DNA of 9,608 nt from Sphingomonadaceae bacterium (GCA_016462305.1 JAEMTM010000021.1:10814-20421), one strand, 5' to 3'; numbered from the stretch's first letter, positions 1 through 6,335 are shown. Notes: generated by a model not told the origin, from the sequence alone. A program made the numbers and translations.

Positions 1-523
1 GCTCGATAATTTGCCCATCAAGGCTGTCACGGCTTTGCGCGACCATGAAGGTCCAAGCGACATCGGAGTCCGGAAGCTTTATGGAGCGCTCTGCGATGCG
101 CAGCGGCTCCTCAGGAAATTCGTTACTGTTACGAAAATGAACCGCCTGATCTTTGTGACCAGCGGGCGGGCTAAGTGCGCGGTCCCACAGCGAGCGAGAG
201 GGAAATGGCATCGCGTCTTTGCCAGTAATCTGCCAGTAAAGTCCGCTGTTGGGCTCCAAAAATCGTTGATCCCCAAGTGGGCGGTTCATTCGGATTTCGC
301 CGTCAGGGCCGATTTCTGCCGAAGCAATCATGGCGGTCAGAACATATTCAAGTTGATTGTCAAAATTCTGCTCGACCGAATTGACAAGCACGCGGTCAAG
401 CGCGGCGCCCCCGCCGATGAGCAAAATCGTAATCCACGCAGCTGCCGTCAGGATCATCCGGCGCGTAAGCGATCCTGTGCTTTGGAATTGGCTGCGCCAC
501 GTTGGCGGCTTTGGTGAGGACAT
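1..523 (-). CDS. sensor histidine kinase, N-terminal part (truncated by window edge)
   Basis: This is the N-terminal 174 residues of a membrane sensor kinase, read by translating the minus strand from an ATG at 523; the frame stays open to the window edge. A short basic cytoplasmic start (Arg21-Arg22) is followed by one hydrophobic segment at about residues 23-45 and a periplasmic-looking sensor region from about 46 onward, with an NSGLYWQI stretch at 92-99 that resembles the sensor domain of FeuQ/PhoQ-like kinases. The HAMP, HisKA and ATPase domains would lie beyond position 1 and are not visible. It starts 17 bases after the response regulator stop, so the two genes are almost certainly one operon and a cognate pair. 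No strong Shine-Dalgarno is seen; expression probably relies on coupling to the upstream gene. Kinase identity rests mainly on context and sensor-region similarity; the input signal is unknown. Confidence 0.82.
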   Translation of the reverse strand, partial: MSSPKPPTWRSQFQSTGSLTRRMILTAAAWITILLIGGGAALDRVLVNSVEQNFDNQLEYVLTAMIASAEIGPDGEIRMNRPLGDQRFLEPNSGLYWQITGKDAMPFPSRSLWDRALSPPAGHKDQAVHFRNSNEFPEEPLRIAERSIKLPDSDVAWTFMVAQSRDSLDGQIIE

Positions 524-540
524 AATGGCGACTGGCGGAT

Positions 541-1206
541 TCAGCTGACGGGTTCCTCAAGGCTGTAGCCAAGGCCCCTGATCGTCGAAATCACGTCCTG
601 CCCCAGTTTCTTGCGGATGCGGGTCACAAACACCTCAATGGTGTTGGAATCACGGTCGAAATCCTGATCATAAATATGTTCGATCAGTTCCGTCCGCGAA
701 ACGACCTTGCCCTTATGGTGCATCAGGTAAGACAGCAGCTTATATTCTTGCGCCGTCAGCTTCACGGGCTGACCATCAAGGGTCACACGGCCCGAACGCG
801 TATCCAGCCGGACATCGCCTACATTCAACTCGCTTGACGCATTGCCCGACGCACGGCGGATAAGCGCGCGCAATCGTGCAATCAATTCCTCGGTCTGGAA
901 CGGCTTGGCGAGATAATCATCGGCACCTGCATCAAGGCCAGCGACCTTGTCCGACCAGCTATCGCGTGCCGTCAGCACCAAAACGGGGAATTTCCTGCCT
1001 TCCTTGCGCCAGCGGTCAAGAACGGTCAGCCCGTCAATTTCCGGCAGACCAAGGTCAAGGATGACGGCGTCATAATTTTCGGTGAAACCCATATAATGGC
1101 CATCCTCACCATCAACCGAGAGGTCAACGGCGTAGCCAGCGCCTTCAAGCGTTGACTTGAGCTGCTTGCCCAAATTGGGCTCGTCTTCCACGATCAAGAT
1201 GCGCAT
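541..1206 (-). CDS. OmpR/PhoP-family response regulator (FeuP-like)
   Basis: A two-domain transcription factor of 221 residues, the usual length for the OmpR family. The receiver domain (about 1-115) has the acidic cluster Glu7-Asp8-Glu9, the phosphoacceptor Asp51 in VILDLGLPE, Thr79 and the conserved Lys101 in AKPF. A winged-helix DNA-binding domain follows (about 125-218), with the DSNTIEVFVTRIRKKLG and TIRGLGY motifs typical of the family. Overall wording is very close to the rhizobial FeuP/PhoP-like regulators as I remember them. The start is supported by AAGGGAA six bases before the ATG. It lies between a PepSY protein gene (72-base gap upstream) and its sensor kinase (17-base gap downstream). 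Phosphorylation by that kinase is inferred from the arrangement. The target genes cannot be told from this window; self-regulation is possible (see repeats at 1600-1614). Confidence 0.95.
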   Translation of the reverse strand: MRILIVEDEPNLGKQLKSTLEGAGYAVDLSVDGEDGHYMGFTENYDAVILDLGLPEIDGLTVLDRWRKEGRKFPVLVLTARDSWSDKVAGLDAGADDYLAKPFQTEELIARLRALIRRASGNASSELNVGDVRLDTRSGRVTLDGQPVKLTAQEYKLLSYLMHHKGKVVSRTELIEHIYDQDFDRDSNTIEVFVTRIRKKLGQDVISTIRGLGYSLEEPVS

Positions 1207-1241
1207 GCCGTTCCCTTATATTGTCAATTTTTGTATCGCGA

Positions 1242-1270
1242 TGTGGCTAGCAGATTTGTGTGCAGCCACA
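1242..1270 (-). other. stem-loop between PepSY and response regulator genes
   Basis: TGTGGCT (1242-1248) pairs with AGCCACA (1264-1270), and GCA (1250-1252) pairs with TGC (1261-1263), giving a ten-pair stem with one bulged A and an eight-base loop. It lies in the 72-base gap between the two genes. There is no U-run after it on the minus strand, so it is not an ordinary terminator. It could be a processing or stability hairpin that sets different levels of the two proteins, but this is a guess. Confidence 0.35.
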
Positions 1271-1278
1271 AAATCCTA

Positions 1279-1575
1279 TCACCGTTGGCGTATCACGTTG
1301 CCTGTTCGAGCATCCACATCGACGAAGATAACGCGGTCGCGGTCAATGAACTTCAACCGATATACTTGTGCGCTGGAGTCATATTCCGGCCCCAAATACT
1401 GCATCCCGCGCATTCGCGGCACAATATTTGCCTCAATCTCGCGCAAGGATTTGACCTTACCGGCCCGCATATCCTGCCGCGCCTCATTCTGTTCGCCCCG
1501 GCGCGGGTCGGCCGTTACGGGGCTAAGCATGGCGATGCTTGCAAACATAGAGACAAGGACAAGACGGTGTAACAT
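1279..1575 (-). CDS. small secreted PepSY-domain protein
   Basis: A 98-residue exported protein. Residues 1-22 form a signal peptide (basic start, hydrophobic core, likely cleavage after VTA before Asp23). The remainder from about 43 to 98 fits a single PepSY domain: SLREIEANI helix, then strands in VYRLKFI and RVIFVDVDARTGNVI, the last being the characteristic ending of the family. PepSY domains are thought to inhibit peptidases or to act as periplasmic modulators. Its place at the head of a response regulator/sensor kinase operon suggests it may modulate the sensor in the periplasm, or be a regulated output of it; this is inference. The start is supported by an AGGGGG stretch five bases before the ATG. 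It is separated from the upstream SIMPL gene by 80 bases, long enough to hold its own promoter. Confidence 0.88.
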   Translation of the reverse strand: MLHRLVLVSMFASIAMLSPVTADPRRGEQNEARQDMRAGKVKSLREIEANIVPRMRGMQYLGPEYDSSAQVYRLKFIDRDRVIFVDVDARTGNVIRQR

Positions 1576-1599
1576 CCTTGCCCCCTAAGCGCGCGGCAT

Positions 1600-1614
1600 T
1601 GAACGCAAAGTGAA
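1600..1614 (-). promoter_or_regulatory. possible response-regulator binding repeats (TTCA-N7-TTCA)
   Basis: On the minus strand the sequence TTCA occurs twice with an 11-base period, about 25-40 bases before the PepSY start codon. OmpR/PhoB-family dimers usually bind direct repeats with this period, so this could be an autoregulatory site. The motif is short and could easily occur by chance; I see no convincing -35/-10 pair that would place it relative to a promoter. Confidence 0.2.
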
Positions 1615-1655
1615 TGGAGCGCCTTCGCTTCGCGTCGCATGCTGTCCAAAACCCA

Positions 1656-2372
1656 TTATTTTACCATTTCAAATGTGAAAGACATGCTTGCCCCGACACT
1701 TAATTCGCCCGGCGAGATGGGGGTGGTTTTTTCCGCAGCCGAAGCCAGCGACCGGGGAGCCATTTCCATCGGCGCATAGTCCCCGCGCCGATCAATTTCT
1801 TCGACGCGCAACACGCGCACATCAGTATAGCCAGCCTTCCGCGCCAGACTGCGCGCACGGTTCATGGCCGAACTCCACACCTTGTCACGGGCGGCTTCTC
1901 TGAATCTGCTGTCGTCATCAATTCCGAAGCTGGGTCCATTGAAATTGGTCGCGCCATCCACCGCAAGCGCATCAAGGAACGCGCCAAGTTTATTCAAGTC
2001 GCGTAGCTTGGCATTGACCATGTTCGATGCCTGATAGCCCTTAAAAATCTGCTGCCCGTCGCGATAGTCAAATTGCTGATTCAAATTGATTTGTGTGGTT
2101 TGTATGTCACGATCAGCAATGCCAAGCGTCTTCAGCCGCGCAACGACAGATGCCATTTGCACATTATTGGCGCGGACCGCAGCACTTGCCGTTGGTGCCA
2201 TTGTTTGAACGCCCGTTGAAAATGTGGCGATGTCCGGAAGGGTTTCGACCGTTTCTGAGATCGTCAGGTCAATGACCGGATTGGCGGTGGTAACATGCAC
2301 CTCAGTCGCCATCGCGCCACTTGCCATCATCCCGCCGGTCGCCAGCATCGCTGCCAAAATCAATTTACGCAT
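1656..2372 (-). CDS. secreted SIMPL-domain (DUF541) protein
   Basis: A 238-residue exported protein of the SIMPL/DUF541 family (periplasmic proteins such as E. coli YggE; biochemical role not settled, some linked to oxidative stress or outer-membrane integrity). Residues 1-22 are a signal peptide ending AMA before Thr23. The mature part has the family pattern: an early strand pair and helix (about 33-85), GYQASNMVNAKLRDLNKLG (112-130), an FGIDDDSRFREAARDKVWSSA stretch in two parts (149-169), a GYTDVRVLRVEEI segment, and a closing PGELSVGASMSFTFEM. I chose the ATG at 2372 rather than the in-frame one at 2399 because it opens a clean signal peptide and has GGGAG six bases upstream. The gene begins 27 bases after the transaminase stop, so co-transcription is likely, though I see no functional link between the two. 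Confidence 0.9.
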   Translation of the reverse strand: MRKLILAAMLATGGMMASGAMATEVHVTTANPVIDLTISETVETLPDIATFSTGVQTMAPTASAAVRANNVQMASVVARLKTLGIADRDIQTTQINLNQQFDYRDGQQIFKGYQASNMVNAKLRDLNKLGAFLDALAVDGATNFNGPSFGIDDDSRFREAARDKVWSSAMNRARSLARKAGYTDVRVLRVEEIDRRGDYAPMEMAPRSLASAAEKTTPISPGELSVGASMSFTFEMVK

Positions 2373-2399
2373 GTGAAACTCCCATTTTATGCCAACCAT

Positions 2400-3248
2400 T
2401 TATCTTGCTGTTCGGCGTGCCCAATCAATATAGGCATGGCGAAGCTGAACGGTTGCCGAACCGGGTTGGCCGTTGCCGATTATATGCCCGTTAATCTGCA
2501 CTACGGGCATGACAAAGCCTGAGGCGGACGACACAAAGGCTTCGGCGGCTTGCTCCGCCTCGTGAACCGAAAAAGGCCGCTCTTCTATGCGTTGTGCCAC
2601 AAGCGGAAGCACGGATGCGCGGGTAATGCCGTGTAAGATTTCGCAGGTTAACGGATGCGTGACCAAAACGCCCTCATGCGTGATGATATGCGCGTTTTGC
2701 GCGCTGCCTTCGGTAATCCAGCCATTACGTTCCATCCACGCGTCGTCCGCACCGCGCGCCATCGCTTCGTTTTTCATCATGGACGCATAAAGCAACTGCG
2801 TTGTTTTGATGTCCGCCCTGCCCCAACGCAAATCAGGCATCGTCACCACGCGAAGCCCGCGAAGCGCCACCGGGTTGTCCGCAAGCGTGCGCGATTGCGT
2901 AAAGGCAAGAACCGTGGGCGGCGTGTCGGCGGGCGGAAACACAAAGTCTCGGTCTTCAGGCGTGCCGCGCGTGACCTGCCAATAGATCATGCCTTCTTCG
3001 ACATGATTACGCGCAACCAGTTCGCGGCAGATGGCGAGCCAGTCATCTGCGCCTGGTGCGCCATTTATGCCGATTTCTGTGAGCGACCGGGCGAGGCGTT
3101 GCACATGGCCGCCGAAATCAACGAGCTTGCCGTCGAGTACGGAGACGACCTCATAGACTGAGTCCGAGAACAGGAAACCACGGTCGAACACCGACACCTT
3201 GCCTTCGGTTTCGGGGATGTAGTTTCCGTTAAGATAGATAGTGCGCAT
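2400..3248 (-). CDS. D-amino-acid transaminase-like fold-type IV PLP enzyme
   Basis: A 282-residue class IV aminotransferase (PF01063), the normal length. Family landmarks are present: FDRGFLFSDSVYEVV near the N terminus with Tyr32 in the position of D-AAT Tyr31, the PLP lysine Lys148 in RADIKTTQLL, the cofactor-site glutamate Glu180 in TEGSAQNAHI, and HGITRASVLPL. The sequence aligns by eye along its length with Bacillus D-amino-acid transaminase, which interconverts D-alanine and 2-oxoglutarate with pyruvate and D-glutamate and supplies D-amino acids for peptidoglycan. The RxH carboxylate-binding motif of that enzyme appears here as Arg100-Asp-Phe102, so specificity should not be taken as certain. 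Alternatives in the same fold are branched-chain aminotransferase or aminodeoxychorismate lyase, both less like it. The N terminus matches the family start although no clear Shine-Dalgarno precedes the ATG. Confidence 0.88.
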   Translation of the reverse strand: MRTIYLNGNYIPETEGKVSVFDRGFLFSDSVYEVVSVLDGKLVDFGGHVQRLARSLTEIGINGAPGADDWLAICRELVARNHVEEGMIYWQVTRGTPEDRDFVFPPADTPPTVLAFTQSRTLADNPVALRGLRVVTMPDLRWGRADIKTTQLLYASMMKNEAMARGADDAWMERNGWITEGSAQNAHIITHEGVLVTHPLTCEILHGITRASVLPLVAQRIEERPFSVHEAEQAAEAFVSSASGFVMPVVQINGHIIGNGQPGSATVQLRHAYIDWARRTAR

Positions 3249-3291
3249 GTGAGGGCTTTGCTTGAAGCATCAGCCATCGTCAACATCCACA

Positions 3292-3321
3292 TTGTCATTT
3301 CCGCGAAAACGGGGATGACAA
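3292..3321. repeat. imperfect palindrome, REP-like
   Basis: Arms TTGTCATTTCCG (3292-3303) and CGGGGATGACAA (3310-3321) form a twelve-pair stem with two G-U pairs on the plus-strand RNA, around a CGAAAA loop. The core GTCAT..CCGCGAAAACGGG..ATGAC resembles the short GTCATTCCCGCGA-type palindromic repeats scattered through many proteobacterial genomes, including sphingomonads. It lies in the 135-base divergent gap between the transaminase and uup. The rest of that gap shows no promoter I can defend on either strand. Multi-copy status cannot be tested in one window. Confidence 0.5.
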
Positions 3322-3383
3322 ACTGTGCTGATTAGACAATCTGGCTTGCCCCTGCCGGTGCTACCCCCTATCCGCCAGCCCAT

Positions 3384-5186
3384 ATGTCGCAACCTCCTAT
3401 CTTCGCCTTCGAAAATCTCGCGCTCCAGCAAGGTGACGGCTGGCTGTTCCGGGATATGGATTTGTTCATCGGCGCGCGCGACCGGTTGGCGCTCATCGGT
3501 CGCAATGGGGCCGGAAAAACGACGTTGATGAAGCTGGTGGCGGGAACCGTCGAAGCTGACAAGGGCAATCGCGTCGTCGTGCCCGGCACCAACATTGTGA
3601 TGTTGGAGCAAGACCCCGACGTCAGCGCCTTTGACCGGCTCATCGATTTTGCCATTCATGGTGGAAAAGGTCCGCCTGAATATGCGGTGCGCGCGATTGC
3701 CGACCAATTGGGCATTAATCTTGATCGCGAAGCGAAAACCGCAAGCGGCGGGGAAAAGCGCCGCGCCGCGATCTGCCGGGCGCTGGCAAGCGAGCCCGAC
3801 CTGTTGCTGCTGGACGAGCCGACCAACCATCTTGACCTTGCCGCGATTGAATGGCTGGAGGAATGGCTCACGCGCTATCGCGGCGCATTCATGGTGATCA
3901 GCCATGACCGGACGTTTCTGACGCGCTTGACGCGACAGACATTCTGGCTGGATCGCGGGCTGCTGCGCCGCAATGAAATCGGCTTTGGCGGCTATGACGC
4001 TTGGACTGAACGCGTCTTTGCCGAAGATGCGCGCAATGCAGACCGTCTGGATGCCAAGTTGAAGATTGAGGCGCATTGGCTGGAACGCGGCGTCACTGCG
4101 CGGCGCAAGCGAAACCAGGGCCGGTTGGCCAAGTTGTGGGAAATGCGTGCCGCGCGGGCCGCGATGATTGGCCCGCAAGGGACGGCCAAGCTCGCTGCTT
4201 CAAGCGACGACAGCAAAACCAAAACGGTCATCAGCGCGCAGAATGTCTGCAAAAGTTTTGGCGACCGCACGATTATCAAGGATTTTACGCTGCGCATTCA
4301 ACGCGGCGACCGCATCGGAATTGTCGGCGCAAATGGCACGGGCAAAACAACGCTGATCCGTATACTGACCGGCGAGACCGAACCCGACACGGGCAGCATC
4401 ACGCTGTCACCAACGCTGACGGGCATCGTCATTGACCAGCAACGCAAATTGCTGACGCCCGAAAAACGCGTGCGCGATGTGTTGGCCGATGGCAGCGACT
4501 GGATCGATGTCCGCGGCGTGCGCAAACATGTGCAGGGTTATCTCAAGGAATTCCTGTTCGACCCCGCCTTGATTGAGGCGCGGATCGGTTCCTTATCCGG
4601 CGGCGAGCAATCGCGCATTTTGCTCGCCCGGGAATTTGCCCGCGAAGCCAATTTGCTGGTGTTGGACGAACCAACCAACGACCTTGATCTGGAAACGCTG
4701 GACCTGCTGCAAGAGGTTATCGCCGATTATGACGGCACGGTTTTGATTGTCAGCCATGACCGCGATTTTCTCGACCGGACGGTCAATTTGACGCTAGGTT
4801 TGGATGGTTCAGGCCATGTCGATATCATCGCCGGCGGATATGCCGATTGGGAAGAAAAACGCGACAAGCGGGACAAGCCCGCCCCCAAGAAGACCGAAAA
4901 AACCGTTTCGACCGAGCCCGCCTCTGCGGCCCCATCAGCACTAAAGAAAGTCAAGCTGACCTACAAAGACCAGCGCGACTATGACCTCTTGCCAAAGCGC
5001 ATCACAGACATCGATGTCGAGATTGCTGCGGCGGAGTTGGAAATGAACGACCCGGCTTTGTACGCGCAAAAGCCAGCGCGCTTTGCCGAACTGACCACCA
5101 AGATCGAAAGCCTGCGCGCCGAAAAGGATGCCGCAGAGGAACGCTGGCTCGAACTCGCGATGATGGTCGAGGATTCCACATCCTAG
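3384..5186 (+). CDS. uup: ABC-F family ATPase Uup
   Basis: A 600-residue soluble protein with two ABC cassettes and no membrane segments. Cassette 1: Walker A GRNGAGKTT (39-47), signature SGGEK (121-125), Walker B with catalytic Glu145 in LLLDEPTNHLD, H-loop His174. The inter-cassette linker (about 205-280) has the HWLERGVTARRKRNQGR motif seen in Uup. Cassette 2: Walker A GANGTGKTT (315-323), signature LSGGEQ (404-409), Walker B Glu429 in LVLDEPTNDLD, His458. A Lys/Pro/Ala-rich stretch (about 490-525) leads to a C-terminal helical hairpin (525-595), matching the DNA-binding coiled-coil tail of Uup. ABC-F proteins act on ribosomes or, for Uup, have been linked to DNA repair, transposon excision and ribosome assembly. 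It is monocistronic, divergent from the transaminase and convergent with the DUF6456 gene. The Shine-Dalgarno is weak. The Uup subgroup is favoured over EttA because of the linker and tail. Confidence 0.93.
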   Translation: MSQPPIFAFENLALQQGDGWLFRDMDLFIGARDRLALIGRNGAGKTTLMKLVAGTVEADKGNRVVVPGTNIVMLEQDPDVSAFDRLIDFAIHGGKGPPEYAVRAIADQLGINLDREAKTASGGEKRRAAICRALASEPDLLLLDEPTNHLDLAAIEWLEEWLTRYRGAFMVISHDRTFLTRLTRQTFWLDRGLLRRNEIGFGGYDAWTERVFAEDARNADRLDAKLKIEAHWLERGVTARRKRNQGRLAKLWEMRAARAAMIGPQGTAKLAASSDDSKTKTVISAQNVCKSFGDRTIIKDFTLRIQRGDRIGIVGANGTGKTTLIRILTGETEPDTGSITLSPTLTGIVIDQQRKLLTPEKRVRDVLADGSDWIDVRGVRKHVQGYLKEFLFDPALIEARIGSLSGGEQSRILLAREFAREANLLVLDEPTNDLDLETLDLLQEVIADYDGTVLIVSHDRDFLDRTVNLTLGLDGSGHVDIIAGGYADWEEKRDKRDKPAPKKTEKTVSTEPASAAPSALKKVKLTYKDQRDYDLLPKRITDIDVEIAAAELEMNDPALYAQKPARFAELTTKIESLRAEKDAAEERWLELAMMVEDSTS

Positions 5187-5680
5187 CCGGGAATGCGGTA
5201 AAAGGCCGCCAGTCGATCCAGCGCGATTTTTAGCACGAGTTTTCCCGACCGCACAGGCCACGACATTTCACGTTCCGCAGCGGGCACGCTTTCCCCAACG
5301 CAAATGACTCGCCACGCAATATCCGACAAATCGGGGCCAAGCGCGGTCAGAGCGCCGTCAAAGCGGCTTTTGGCCTGCATCATCCGTTCCGTTCGGTTCA
5401 GCCCCGATGGCGCACCGCGTTTTTGACGGCTGCGCGGGATATTCTCCCACGACATAGTCACATGCGGTCCAAGTGCGGCTGATTCATAATCCCCGCGTAA
5501 TGTCTCGCCAGCCAACATTTGTCGGTTCGACAAATGGCCGCGCGTATGCAGCCACGACAGCGGCGATTCCGATAGGTTAATCGTCACGGTGCGCCGGTTG
5601 GCACCACTTTGCGCCATTGGTTGTTCGACCAGCATGCGTGGATCGTGAAATTTTCGGTTTGAATGGGATTTGGCGGCCAT
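5183..5680 (-). CDS. DUF6456 domain-containing protein
   Basis: A 165-residue soluble basic protein. About residues 35-163 match the alphaproteobacterial DUF6456 domain as I know it: ESPLSWLHTRG followed by a GETLRGDYESAALGPHVTMSWE segment in two parts, then helices around RMMQAKSRFDGALTALGP, and the typical ending WPVRSGKLVLKIALDRLAAFY. That ending looks like a small helical, possibly DNA-binding tail, but no activity is established. The first 30 residues are polar and probably disordered. The start is well supported: AAAGGAG seven bases before the ATG. The gene is divergent from an XRE-type regulator across 88 bases that hold paired operator-like sites, so control by that regulator is likely. 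Its stop codon lies within the same CTAG as the stop of uup, giving a four-base tail-to-tail overlap. DUF6456 domains elsewhere can sit in HTH proteins, which would fit a regulatory role here. Confidence 0.85.
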   Translation of the reverse strand: MAAKSHSNRKFHDPRMLVEQPMAQSGANRRTVTINLSESPLSWLHTRGHLSNRQMLAGETLRGDYESAALGPHVTMSWENIPRSRQKRGAPSGLNRTERMMQAKSRFDGALTALGPDLSDIAWRVICVGESVPAAEREMSWPVRSGKLVLKIALDRLAAFYRIPG

Positions 5681-5711
5681 CGATAATCTCCTTTGACTGT
5701 TCGAATCACTC

Positions 5712-5725
5712 TTGCCATATGGTAA
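5712..5725. promoter_or_regulatory. operator-like palindrome, site 1
   Basis: TTGCCATATGGTAA is symmetric at 12 of 14 positions (TTnCCATATGGnAA). It lies in the divergent gap between the DUF6456 gene and the XRE-type regulator, close to the expected transcription start of the minus-strand promoter at 5728-5757. A related sequence lies 32 bases to the right. Binding by the neighbouring regulator is inferred. Confidence 0.45.
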
Positions 5726-5727
5726 AT

Positions 5728-5757
5728 ATTGTAGGAAAGAAAAAACCTATTTGGTAA
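5728..5757 (-). promoter_or_regulatory. candidate promoter of the DUF6456 gene
   Basis: On the minus strand TTACCA (5757-5752) and TACAAT (5733-5728) form a -35/-10 pair with an 18-base spacer; the -10 matches the consensus at five of six positions. Transcription would start near 5721, giving a leader of about 40 bases containing the strong Shine-Dalgarno at 5688-5694. Both operator-like sites overlap functional parts of this promoter. Confidence 0.4.
5746..5757. promoter_or_regulatory. operator-like sequence, site 2
   Basis: CCTATTTGGTAA repeats the right-hand part of site 1 (CCATATGGTAA) in the same orientation. The GG dinucleotides of the two are 32 bases apart, close to three helical turns, which would place both on one face of the DNA. 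It covers the -35 of the candidate DUF6456 promoter and lies 12 to 23 bases before the regulator's start codon. Confidence 0.4.
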
Positions 5758-5768
5758 CGGAGTGCGCC

Positions 5769-6332
5769 ATGCAAAGTCGAATTCGCGATGTTCGAAGGGC
5801 CAAGGGCCTGACACTTTCCGATGTAGCCGAACGCTGCAATCCACCAACAACGGCACAAACCATAGGCCGCCTCGAAACCGGGATGCGTGTGCTGTCGCTC
5901 ATCTGGATTAACCGCATTGCGGATGCTTTGGGCGTGGATTCCAGCGACCTCGTTGCCCTGCCTGACCAACAATTTCTGCCCGTCGCGGCGGTGCTGCATG
6001 AGGATGGAACTTATGCCCCAACTCAGGAGGAGCGCATCATGGTTCCCAATGTCGGCGGCGGCATGGTCGGGCTTCGAATTGCGGCGGCAATGGGCGAATA
6101 TCGACGCGGCGATGAATTATGGCTTGAGCAGCTACAACCGGACGATTTTTCCTCTGCGCTGAATTTGGATGTCCTTGTGCCGCGACCGGGCGGACGGTTC
6201 ATCTTTGGCCGCTTGCTTGGCCGTGATGCAAGCAAGCTCCACCTTCTGCCGCTTGAGGCCGGCGCACGTCAACAGGTCGTGACCGACCCAGCCTGGATTG
6301 CCAAAGCCGTCCGGCTCGTCCGCAAGCTATAA
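5769..6332 (+). CDS. XRE-type regulator with degenerate S24/LexA-like C-terminal domain
   Basis: A 187-residue predicted DNA-binding protein. Residues 3-62 form a Cro/CI-type helix-turn-helix (RIRDVRRAKGLTLSDVAERC, then ETGMR and IADALGV). A linker leads to residues about 90-185, which I read as a LexA/CI-like S24 fold: RRGDELWLE (112-120) for the GD motif, RFIFGRLLGRDASKLHLLP (143-161) for the strand that normally carries the catalytic lysine, and a closing AVRLVRKL. The expected Ser is Ala107 in AAAM and the expected Lys is Gly147, so self-cleavage looks impossible and the domain probably serves dimerisation or ligand sensing. I chose the ATG at 5769 over an in-frame TTG at 5712 because GGAG lies six bases upstream and the HTH begins at once. 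It is divergent from the DUF6456 gene and ends three bases from the convergent secF. No clear promoter of its own is seen. Confidence 0.85.
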   Translation: MQSRIRDVRRAKGLTLSDVAERCNPPTTAQTIGRLETGMRVLSLIWINRIADALGVDSSDLVALPDQQFLPVAAVLHEDGTYAPTQEERIMVPNVGGGMVGLRIAAAMGEYRRGDELWLEQLQPDDFSSALNLDVLVPRPGGRFIFGRLLGRDASKLHLLPLEAGARQQVVTDPAWIAKAVRLVRKL

Positions 6333-6335
6333 CCG

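Noticed and set aside
11..517. 168-codon plus-strand open frame at the left edge
   Set aside because: The minus strand here encodes the sensor kinase N terminus with a clear membrane segment and operon position; the plus frame is a shadow.
1222..1230. TTGACA on the minus strand before the response regulator as a -35 box
   Set aside because: At normal spacing the -10 would fall inside the coding region after the start codon, and nothing there resembles one.
2373..2399. Upstream in-frame ATG for the SIMPL gene
   Set aside because: It adds a polar nine-residue stretch before a perfect signal peptide and would place the start directly against the transaminase stop; the ATG at 2372 has the better ribosome site.
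3270..4178. 302-codon minus-strand open frame opposite the first uup cassette
   Set aside because: Uup motifs on the plus strand fully explain the region; the antisense product matches nothing I know. Its C-terminal end is the translated REP-like palindrome region.
5693..5723. TTGACT with TATGGT as a plus-strand promoter for the XRE regulator
   Set aside because: The spacing is 19 bases with a poor -10, and the TTGACT overlaps the strong ribosome site of the divergent gene; not convincing enough to annotate.
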